Shown: positions 34,766 to 47,100 of the stretch, one piece after another
How positions within the stretch are numbered: the first letter of the stretch is position 1
How the letters are laid out: each line of letters opens with the position of its first letter
Origin: Corydoras sp. C115
Lineage: Eukaryota > Chordata > Actinopteri > Siluriformes > Callichthyidae
Assembly (NCBI GenBank): GCA_019802505.1
Contig: JAFMOC010000108.1
Span: forward strand, 124,001 to 188,000
Direction: 5' to 3'
DNA: 64,000 nucleotides
The notes under the pieces: model-generated
What the model was told of the DNA's origin: nothing
What the model saw: the letters and a program-made list of their open reading frames with translations, nothing else
The model's database searches: none
Translations under genes and position numbers: made by a program

Positions 34766-37700
34766 CTAGTGAGCACACACAGCATACAAAGTCAATGTGA
34801 CTGTAAAAGTATAAAATAATTATATAGCAGGTGTTTGATAAAGCAATTAGGGATGTGAGGGCATGCATTATTGTGAATAAATCACGAGAAAAGGTGGTAT
34901 TAGGCCCAATGTATAGCGGGGCCTATAAAATAATAATAATTTTTTAAAAGAATTTATTAAATAATAAAACTTAAAAAAACCTACAATGTAAAAAAAAACA
35001 TTAGCTGGGGGAAGGGTGTTTTAGCATTTGTTATTCTCTTTATGAAATGTACCAGACAGAATACATTTTTGTAACAGTGTAAAAAAACACATTACCTGGG
35101 TTAGCTAGTCTGCTGCTTGTGGGTCCCAAAACTTGATATGGGTCTGGCAAAAAAAGAATACACACAATATCTTACAATGTCTGTCACATAATATTTGTAC
35201 AATGCATTCATTCATTATCTTCTGCTTAATCCTTTACTAGGGTCCTGGGGAATCTTCCCATCCAGGGGAGAATGTTTCGGCCGCTGAGAAGGTACACCCA
35301 GGACAAGGGGCCAATGTATCGCTGGACACACTCACTCACACAGCCACACACACAAACAAGCACTATATGGGGCAATTTAGAGCATTCAATTTACCTTGAA
35401 TACATGTTTTTGGATTGTGGGACGAAACCAGAGAAACCGTAAGAAACCCACGTGGACATGGGGAGAACATAAAAACTCCACCCAGCACTAAGATGCGAAC
35501 GTGCTAACCACTAAGACACTGTGCTGCCCTTATAAAATATATTTTATCTTTATACCAATAGATCATATAACATATTTTTATTATTAATTATTTATTTCTT
35601 TGTTTACTGATTTATTATGGAATTGTGGTTCTCACCTAGTTGAGGTCTCTGTTCTTCTGTTTTAGTAACAACTGCAGCTGAAGACTGTGACACTAATAAA
35701 CAACAAATAATTAAAATAATACTGAGGTTTGATATTAATACTTTTACATCACACAGCATTTTCTGTAGAACATGCTAATCTAGTAAGCATTGAAATATAT
35801 TTAATTACGTTTTATTTAGATCATTACCTTTGTTGGCTGAAGGTGGTTGTGTTGGCCACACAGTTCGTCTGGCTGCATCGTAAGTCAAATCTTTAAGTGA
35901 ATAGAAAAACCTATCAATTAGCTGTTAACAATTAATTAATTAACAATTAATTAACAATTCCACTAGGGGGCTTGTCTGTGGAATATTAGTAAATTCATAT
36001 TTGTGTGTGTCAGACAAATGGTTAATTTTCTGTGATGTTATAGTTGTGATAGTTATTCAATTGAAAAAAATCTGATCACTACACAATCTTAATGCTGCCC
36101 GGCTGCTTAAGGAGAGTCCCCATTGAGCCGTGGTTATCCTAAGGTTTCTTCCTTAAAATAACAACATAACAGGGAGGTTTTTCTTGCCACTGTTGCTTTA
36201 GCTTGCTCTTTGGGGGTGCAAAAGATTACAACATTGTAAAGCTGCTTTGATGGGGGTGTGGCACTGAAATGATGCTGTTCCAGGGAGCCCTCTCAGCTAG
36301 GTAGAGTCTGCAGTATCTGCCTCTTTTAGTTAGGCTGCTCTAGTCAGTGATGCCGGAGTCACATGCTGCACTGTGTCAATAAATTACTTTCTTTTGAGGT
36401 GTTGCCGGTTTCTTGGAGGTGTAGTCAGATCTTCATCCATGGATCTGCTGAAGTTCTGCGGCTACCACGATTACTGGATGGAACCTGGATATTAATTGGA
36501 CTGGCGGTCCTGCAGGACCCCCTTAATGGACTTACATATAGTTTTCCAGTTGTTAGTTTTTCCATATGTTAAATATGGTCACCCGATCTCGATACTATCT
36601 GTACATGGCTACACTGTTGAGTCTTAGTCCTCCCAAGATTTTTTCCTTAAAATAACAACATAACAGTTTTTTCTTGCCACTGTCGCTACTGCTTGCTCTT
36701 TATGGGTTTAAAGCCTTTTAACTCTGTAAAGCTGCTTTGTGACAATGTACTGTTGTAAAAAGTGCTATATAAATAAATTACTTGAACTTAACTTTGTGAC
36801 AATGTATTAATGTAAAAAGCTTAAAAGTACTTAAACTTGTGTGCCAATAATCATAATCAAGTAAACCACCATTAATTTAACACCATCTCTTAACTTGCTG
36901 GAGTATGTCAGAAGTCGATTAACAGAGTAGCTGCATTTTTTAGCAGAGGAGCTGCACGTTTTGCCGCGGAATCTTTTTTATGTTTAGAATAACAGGCAGA
37001 TTTAAAATTATTGCTATTCTAAAATATTCACTAGCCTTTTTTCAATACACCACCGAAAAATCCTGACATTTTGAATAATCCAATATTATTTCTGAGTAGA
37101 CAATTGTCTGTACGGCAGTGGCCCTTTAATGTGTTTAACATGTTTTCATCATCTTTAAGGTGTAATATAAAGCCATCCATTATCTATTTTGACTATTTGA
37201 TGTCAAAATTCCCCTCATCTCAATTATGAACAGCATTTAATGGACATTAAGAATATACTAAATAACTATGTAAATAAACCATTTTGTTTATGTACTACAG
37301 ACAGTAATACAGTAGGTTGCCAGTTATCAAAAATTTTACCAATAGACAATTAGCAAAGCAAAGCAAAAGCTAACCACAAATTTCACAAAAACCCTGAATT
37401 GCAAACTTGAATGTCATAACATTAAATAATTAGTCAGAAACTTTGCAACAATTAAGAAATTGCATGTTTGAGATCTCTACCAAAATTTTGAAAGCTGCAA
37501 ACAGGAAAACTCACTCACATAGTCCTCTTGGGCACAAAAATAGAGATTAAAGATTTAAATGTTAAAAAGAACTTAAACAATTAGTTTTTTGGTAATATTT
37601 TATGTATTATCTATGTTTTATATACATTTGTTTGAAAATAAATTTGGGGGGTTTTATCTATATTTTGCCAAGGAGATTTAACTGTTTTTGTGGAACATAT

Positions 37701-40700
37701 TACAGTTTCACAACAAACCACAATTACAACTTATTTGTGATAAAACTTGATAATTTAATTATATTATTCCATCCATCATCTTCCGCTTTTTCCTCTACTA
37801 GGGTCGCGGGGGCGTTCCCCATGCCTATCCAGGGGAAAACGTTTCGGGCTCTGGGCAAATTAATTAAATTAATTACACTTATATTAACTATTGCTTTTAT
37901 TATTTATAATTTTATTATTATCGTCATTAAAACATCTCTGAATCAATCTGATTGACAATTCTGTCACAGCACCAAAAAAGTAAAGAAAATGAAAAATAAA
38001 GAAAAAGATAGAAGAAAGCATTAAAACTTTAACAGGATTAAATGACTTTTAAGGTGGAACTTTGGCTCTCTGCATAGAGGAGAATGAAAAGATTAAATGC
38101 AGAGCAGAAGGCTGCAGGATAACCTGAATCAACCTGTACTGAAAATGCAAGAAGCAGCAATGTACTGCAGACCAAAAATGTCTTAAGCTTTTAATTTACA
38201 ATATATAGCATATGTTTGGGCATTAATGAATATTATTAAATGGGTAGTTCTGGTCCTCAAATCTGATTTGCTGAGCCTTTAGTCTAGCCGTGACATTATT
38301 GACAATAAATACACGCCTCTGACCACTTTACATTCATATCAATGCATGTTCTTAACTGTGTTTTATAATTTGGCCACTAGATTGCCGTATTTGAGTTTTA
38401 GAGAAAGCAGAAACCTGTTACTCAGCGAACAGTCTTCACTTTAAAAAACGGACTAGATTACATCACAGAAGACCAGTTTACTAACAATTTTGATTTCAAT
38501 TAATGCATTTCTAAAACAAACCTTGTTTTTTATTATAGTGTGTTTTAATAAAGCAATAAGGCACTGTAGGTTGGGGATTATTGTGAACTAACAACTTTTT
38601 TCCGTGATTTATTCATGTCCTCTCATGCCTTATGGCTTTATTAAAATTCATCTAGCTTTGAACTTTCACACACTGCAAGGTTAGCATTATTGCTAAGTAT
38701 AGACTTTGTAGTAGTAGAAATTTGATGGTAATGTTTCAACTGAGGGGTTGAAGAAAGCTGGCAATGTTTTAGCATACATGATATAACTGGATGATTTACA
38801 GTTAGGTCCAATAACCTTGGGTCCAATAAACTGTGTGTTATGGAGAAGCATAGACAACAAAGCAGAGACAGGACTGACCTGGTCTATTGGGGACTCTGCC
38901 AGTGTCAGGTTGGTAGACAGAAGTATTGGGAAAGATAAAGTTTGCACCTCCTGAACAAGCAGGTTTGCATTAACATCACTAAAAGGTACCTATATATATA
39001 ATATATTTACTATATATAGTATATTTTATTTATTATATTTATCATGACCAATTATGGGCAGAATTTAATGTATTCAAACTAATTTATACTACTTAAATAA
39101 AAATCTGATTTTTATCCTCGTGTTAAAGTCATTGTTTTTTATTACATATTTTTCAAGGTAGGATGCAAAACAGTTTCAATAATCTTGAATTAATTTCATA
39201 GGTGTATCAGTGCCCGAAACATTCTTCCCTGGATGGGCATGGGGAACCCCTTGCAACCCTAGTAGAGGATTAAGCGGATAATAATGAATGAATGAATGAA
39301 TGAATGTATATTAAATCACAGTGATTTTTTTCAGTCACAGTTAAAACTGTTTCTGTTGAAAGAAGTAGCAGCACTGAGACCAAACAAGCACTAAACCTAT
39401 CCTAACTAATAATTATTTAGCAAATTAACTATTTTTAATGGAATTTACATCTGATTTGTTCATTTGTTCATTACATCTGATCTCATTGTTGATTGTGCTT
39501 ATGCTCAGTGTGCAGTATGGTACTATGTAGCATGTCGAGTTTAAGTGCTGATAAGTCTCTCTAGCATCTTGCTAATGTATATATACAGTCAAGCCCGAAA
39601 TTATTCATACACCTGGCACATTTTGACTTAAATTTACTTTTATTCAACCAGCAATTTTATTTTTGACCGGAAATGACACAAGCATCTCCCAGGAGATAAT
39701 ACGATGATGTACAAGAGGCATCATTGTGGAAAAAAATATTTCTCAGCTTTTATTCACATTTGAACAAAAGTGGCATGTCCAAAATTATTCATACCCTTTG
39801 CAATCTGTCACAGTCTATGGGAAAATCCAAAGTTCTATTCCATTCCAAATAGGCCAAGCATCCTAATTACCCTGTTTCATTGGGAACAGCTGTTTAATCA
39901 ACTCAACAGGTGAAAAACAGCAGCTCTCTGCAGTTAGTTTGTGGACAGTCGTGGTTAAGACAAAGGAGCTCACTAAGGACCTGCGGCTGTGCATTGTGGC
40001 CGCTCACAAGTCAGGAAAGAGCTATAAGGCCATATCAAAATGTTTTCAAGTTCCAGTGGCTACAGTGCAAAGTATCATTAAAAAATACAAGAAGTTCCAC
40101 ACTGTGGAAAATCTCAGAGGATGTGGTCGGAAGTCAAAAGTGACACCTGTGCTGGCCAGGAGGTGAGAGAGGTGAAGAAAAATCCAAGGATCACCACCAA
40201 ATCCATTCTGGTGAATCTGGGATCTGCTGGTGGCAACATCTCAAGGCAGACAGTCCAACGAACACTGCACACTGCTGGGTTCCACGGACGCAGACCAAGG
40301 AGAACGCCACTTCTCCAGAAAAGCCACACAAAAGCCCTCTTGACCTTTGCAAATGCTCATCTGGACAAAGAAGAAGACTTCTGGTCTTCTGTTTTATGGT
40401 CAGATGAAACAAAAATTGAATTGTTTGGCCACAATATGTCCTTCATTTGGCGTAAAGCCTTCAACCCTAAGAACACCATCCCCACTGTCAAACATGGTGG
40501 TGGGAATCTAATGTTTTGGCGTGTTTTTCAGCCAATGGACCAGGGAACTTGATTGCCGTAAATAGCACCATGAAAAAAGAGCAATACATCAAGATTTTCA
40601 AAAACAACATCAGTCAGTCTGCAGAGAAACTTGGCCTTGGGAACCAGTGGACATTTCAGCACGACAACGACCCACAACACACAGCAAAAGTGGTGAAGAA

Positions 40701-41078
40701 ATGGTTAGCAGACAAAAACATTAACGTTTTGCAGTGGCCCAGCCAGAGTCCTGACTTGAATGCAATTGAGAATCTGTGGAGGGAGCTAAAGATCAGATGG
40801 CAAGGAGACCCTCCAACCTCAAAGAGTTGGAGCTCATGGCTAAAGATAAATGGGCAAAAATACCAGTGGAGACATGCAAAAAGCTGGTCAGCAATTACAC
40901 GAAGCGTTTGATTGCTGTAATTGCCAATAAAGGCTTTTCTATTAATTATTGAAAAGGGTATCAACAATTTTGGACATGCCAGTTTTTGTTCAAATAGCTG
41001 AGAAATATTTTTACCACAATGATGCCTCTTGTACACCATCGTATAATTTGCCAGGGGTATGAATAATTTTGGGCTTGA

Positions 41079-41149
<71 letters not shown>

Positions 41150-44100
41150 TTATTTGCACCTGTAAGATTTTATGATTTTATTCATTAATTTCTCCCGTGT
41201 TTCCAGTCACCCCACTTATCCTTCGGTTCACAACTTGGGCTCGTGTTTCCCCCTTGTGGTCAGGATAGAACTTTAGGGATTTATCTACTTACAATTTAAT
41301 GTTGTTTTAATGTTATTTTATATGTAATACATTATATATAAGAGCTTACATGCTATATGTTACATAATAGACTTTATAGTTTTTCAGTTCATGTTAGATA
41401 TGTGCAGATTCAGGATATGTAAAACGTGACAATTAAATGATTACTGATTTATACAATACAATCATGTACTATGAGTTAGTGCAACCAATGATTTTTATAG
41501 CATTCTCCAAAATTGTGCCTTACCATAACGTCAGTCCTTTAAAAAGCACTTTCTCAACCATTGTATATAAATGCCTTGTCACACACTGCTGAAGTTCATA
41601 AAAACAAACATGCATTTTTATGTCACAACTGCTACCTAGGGATTGATCGTGACATATTTTGATTGCACCCAAGCCAACTCATTATGACTGATTACTTACC
41701 AAGACAAGTTAAACTTTTGAATTTTTTAAACTTTTAAATTATATTTTAAACATTTTGAGCATTAAAACTGTTTAAAACTAATTTTGGTTAAAAAATAATG
41801 TTTAAGTACAGTGGGGAAAAATTATTAAATGTATTTTAATTTTCAAAATGTTATGTAGCAAATAGTAAGCTATTATTTAATATATTTAAACTCTTGTTAC
41901 TTTCTATCACAAAAACAGGAGAAGTGTTAGAGGGTCTGATAAATTATTGAGAATGCCATCTTGTTCTTAAAATTAATCAGTAAAGGCCACCAGAGAAAGC
42001 TTTTTTTATTTTATTTTTTAAATGCTGTTTACATAATCACAAATTTAATGTATTTGTTAATATCTTCTTTGATGCAGTAAAAAAACATGTGGCCTGAATA
42101 TTTGGCACCACCTGGTGGATATGAATTACTTTGACAAATATCAAGATTAGAAAGCCAAGAAACGTATAGAGACGCACAGAGCATCTATCTATACAGATGC
42201 ACAGAGATGCATGAGCCTCCTTACCTGTGTTACGGGCATGCATTAACCGTGGCGAGTTTTGCAAGGCTTTGTCAACATCGTCTGAAGTCAAATGGGGAAG
42301 TGGAGCTAAGGAAGAAAATATTCTTTTAAAAGAAGGGAGTGGAGAAATGTGAAATATATACAAACAGCTAAAATATTGTGGTGTGTTGATGGTGAAAGAA
42401 GGACTAAAATTTGGACAGTGTAAAAAAGGAGAGATCAAATACTATAGAACAGAATAGAAACAGACAGACAAATAGGTAGGTAGGTAGATAGGTAGGTAGG
42501 TAGGTAGATAAACAAACAGGTATCGAAGAAGGACCCAGACCAAGTAAGTTGCAAAAACAAAAAGAAGAACAAGTTTTTAGCCCAAGCATGGCACGTGCAT
42601 CACAGTGAATAAGTCTGCCATTACCTAATAAAGCAGGTAAATTCTAACATTAAAGGCATGCCACATTTTCTCTCATTTACATTTACATTGAGTAAAAGAG
42701 AGAAAAAGAGAGTGAGTGTATCTCTTTTTTTATTTTAAAATGATGTTATTTAAAAGGCTGTCCTTTAATAAATGAATTTGATTTTGAGTTGAGTTTGTCA
42801 TTTTATTCTTTTTACCTTTAAAAAAAATAATTTATTAACAAGTAGGTATCATTCAAGTGATTTTTTTTCTATTTAATTTTTTCAAGCAGAAGAACTTTAA
42901 GGAGACTTTAATTTTTAATTAAAAAATTAATGAAAAGAACCTTAAGGCTGGTGGTTTTGGTTTGTTTATGAGATTCATTTTAAGACAGCACACTACCAGG
43001 CCATTTTCCCATAACGATACTGGCATGGGGCAATTTTAATATCTCCAATGTACCAATCAACATGTTTTTGAAATCTGGGAGGAAACTGGAGTTGGACTAA
43101 GGGACAGGAAGGGCATGCATAGTGGAAAGGTCCTTTGTTTATCCCAACCAGAAATTAAATCCGAGGCCTTCTTAATGTGTAGCAGAAGAATGTACCACTG
43201 CACCCCTGTGCCGCCTTTACGGCTGGTGGAACAGAGGCTCAGTGAATAACACTGTCATCTAAAAGCAAGACTGGTTCCCTGGTTCCCTTTCCTGAAATGA
43301 TGGCATGGGTCTATTCTATACGGAATTTGCACATTGTTCGTGAGCAACATTAATATGAATAAACGTTCTTTTTTAAAGTACATTAACAGCTGTCTCTCCA
43401 CTTTTTGTATTCTTATAGACAAATGCATTTATATGCATTGTTATTAAGCAGAATGTTTTAACAGGACTGAAAAAATGGTGTTAAAGATGGAATATTATAC
43501 CCCAGACAAACTATAATCGATTTTACAATATTATCAGTCAGCAATAAAAATACTACTATCACTGTTTAATAAAAAATAAACCTTTACATAGTTTTGTAGG
43601 TTAATGTATTTGCATGTGTGTTTGTATGGATGTTAGAGATAGATAGAGAGGGTGAGATGTGACATGGTGAGCTACTCACTCTCACGCAGGTAGTGGAGGT
43701 GAGACAGCAAGATGTCAACATTGTAGCTGGAAGTGAGGCGCTGAAAATCCGCTTTGGCCATCTTGCACAGCTCTTTTCCATCGATGTTGTGGAAAAGTGC
43801 GACATCAACCTCCAACAGCCCATACTCTCTTATGGCCCACTCTAACCACTGACGAACATGATCCACTGTCCACAGCATGGGGTCTAAACACCAATGAGCA
43901 CAACTTTTAGCTTTATTTAGAATAATCCATTACATTGACATTACATTTAGTTATTTAGCAAAGTTATTAGTTATTAGTTATTTACAAAGCAAGCACAGGG
44001 TTAGCCTCAACATCCCTGGAGCAATAAGGATTAAAGGTCTTGCTCAATGACCCACATTAGTAACTTCAGTGGAGCTGGGATTTGAATCCACAACATTCAG

Positions 44101-47100
44101 ATTTATAGCCCAGCACAGCACCCTAACCACTGAGCTACTACGCATCTTAATAATGTAGTTATGCAGTTAAAATGTTCCCATATTTTTAACTCAATAACTA
44201 CATTTTTAAGATTCTTAAATACATAACAAATCACTATTTATAATTAAATTAGTTTTTCGCATGGGATTCTTCTAGGTTCTCCGGTTTCCTCCCACAGTCC
44301 AAAAACATGGAATCGTAGTTAACTGCTCTTAATTGCCCCATATAGTGTGTTTGTCTGTGTGTCCGTGTAAGTGAGTGTGCCCATTAAATGCATCAATCAA
44401 TGAATGTAGAGTTCCCACATAAGGCATTAATCAAAGCAAAAATAAAATCAGAGACAGAAGTACATTTGTTGCATAATTTGGTAATCATCCTCTAATCTAT
44501 CTTTCTGACAAGATGCTGGTGGTTGTTTTTTTTTGGTGGACTAAGACCAGCAGTGTCACTAAGGTGTTTAAACCAACAGTCTACAATATATATATATTTT
44601 AAATGTCAAATTTATATTGCTTAATAAATCAGGTTTATGGCAAAAGTCAGAACAACAGTCAGGGGAATCATTGTGTAAATCATCGTGTTGTGTATTGCTA
44701 CTACTTTGGTCTGCCTCTTTAACGTTTATTAATCAAAATAGTTCCACTAAAGTCTGCTGACATTCATTTTATAAATAAAAGCTCTCAAATCTGTTCATCT
44801 TTGCACAGTGAGGGATGTACTTCCTGCCTTTGCATTCCTGCATCCCTTGCATCCATTGTCCCCTTACAGAGTAAAAACAGGATGAACTAAACATGCGCAT
44901 GTCAACTACAGCTGAGGAGGAAGTTGCATTTGGGAACAAAGTATGTTGCTTAACCCAAGAAAGCCTGGCATGCAAGCACTTTTAACACACACGCACACAC
45001 ACAGAGTGCTTTTATGCATTGCAGGTACTGTACTTATAGAGACTTACCAAAACATTAATCATAAATACTACTACCCTAACATTAAGCATACCATTACCCC
45101 AACCATAACATGACTTTAACTCTACAGTAATATCCAGCATGTTTTTACTTTATCAGCTTACAGTCGCTACAATTATATAATTGTGTACGTAAACAAGTTC
45201 TGGTTTCCACCATGTTGTACTGTATATACCTGGTGCACACACTGGTGGTAATATAATATATAACATATTCATTCATTCATTCATTCATTACATTCTGCTA
45301 AATTCTCTACATGGGTCCAGGGAAGAACGTTTTGGGGGCTGGCCAGATACACCCAGATACATCTATCACTGGGCACACTCACTCACTCACTCTCTCACAC
45401 ACACACACACGCACAATCACACACTATATGGTGCAATTTACCTTGATCCATGTTTTTGCACAGTGGGAGGATACAGGAGAACCCGGAAGAAACTCACAAA
45501 GACAAAGGGAAAACATGGAAACTTGATTGGGATTCACACCTGGAAGCCCCAGCGCTGAGAGGCGAACATGCTAACCACTAAGCCAACGTGCTGCCCCATA
45601 TAATATATTATAATATAGTACTATAAATTATTTTTTGTTACATAGATTTTGTTGACATTTACCAGTTGAATTGTTTTCAGCTTTGGTTGAAAACGATTCC
45701 TTGTTCTTTTTTCCCTATAGTTCATGGTAGCGTGGTTAAAAAATAATTTTGTGGACAAGGTTAACAGCACATCTTGCACAACAGCTATAAGCCCAGGCTT
45801 CGCCAAATTAGCCAAGCTTATAACCAAGCTTGTCATACTTGTAACACACGTTTGCATGACTGTTGCAAAACTGCTGAGCCGTTGTAGTTATACATTGCAT
45901 CCGGAAAGTATTCACAGCGCTTCACTTTTTCCACATTTTGTTACGTTACAGCCTTATTTCAAATTGTATTAAATTAATCTCTTTCCTCAAATTTCTACAC
46001 AAAATACCCCATTATGACCATGTGAAAAAAGTTTTCTTGAGATTTTTGAAAATTTATTAAAATTAAAAAACTATTTACATAGGAAATCACAACCTTTGTT
46101 AATACTTTGTAGAACCACCTTTAGCAGCAACAACAGCCTCAAGTCTTTTTGAATATGATGCCACAAGCTTAGCACACCAATCTTTAGGTAGTTTTGCCCA
46201 TTCTTCTTTGCAGTACCTTTGGAGCTCCATCAGGTTGGATGGAAGACGTCTGTGCACAGCCATTTTCAGATCTCTCCAGAGATGTTCAATCGGATTCAAG
46301 TCTGGGCTCTGGCTGGGCCACTTCAGAACATTCACAGAGTGCTCCTGAAGCCACTCCTTTGAGATCTTGGCTGTGTGCTCCGGGTCGTTGTCCTGCTGAA
46401 AAATGAACCGTCGCCCCAGCCTGAGGTCAAGAGCGCTCTGGAGCAAGTTTTCATCCAGGATGTCTCTGTACATTGCTGCATTCATCTTTCCCTCTATCCT
46501 GACTAGTCTGCCAGTTCCTGCTGCTGAAAAACATCCCCATAGCATGATGCTGCCACAACCATGCTTGACTGTAGGGATGGTATTGACCTCGTGATGAGCA
46601 GTGCCTGGTTTCCTCCAAACATGACGCCTGGCATTCATACCAAATAGTTCAATCTTTGTCTCATCAGACCAGAGAATTTTGTTTCTCATGATCTGAGAGT
46701 CCTTCAGGTGCCTTTTGGCAAATTCCAAACGGGCTGCCTTGTGCCGTTTACTAAGCAGTGGCTTTTGCCTGGCCACTCTGCCATACAGGCCTGATTGATG
46801 GATTGCTGCAGAGATGGTATCCCTCTGCAAGGTTCTCCTCTCTCCACAGAGGAACGCTAGAGCCCTGAAAGAGTAATCATCGGGTTCTTGGTCACTTCCC
46901 TGACCAAGGCCCTTCTCCCCCGATCGCTCAATTTAGACGGCTGGCCAGCTCTAGGAAGAGTCCTGGTGGTTCCAAACTTCTTCCATTTACAAATGATGGA
47001 GGCCACTGTACTCATTGGGACCTTCAAAGCAGCAGAAATTTTTCTGTATCCTTCCCCAGATTTGTGCCTCAAGACAATTCCTTTGACTTCATGCTTCGTG

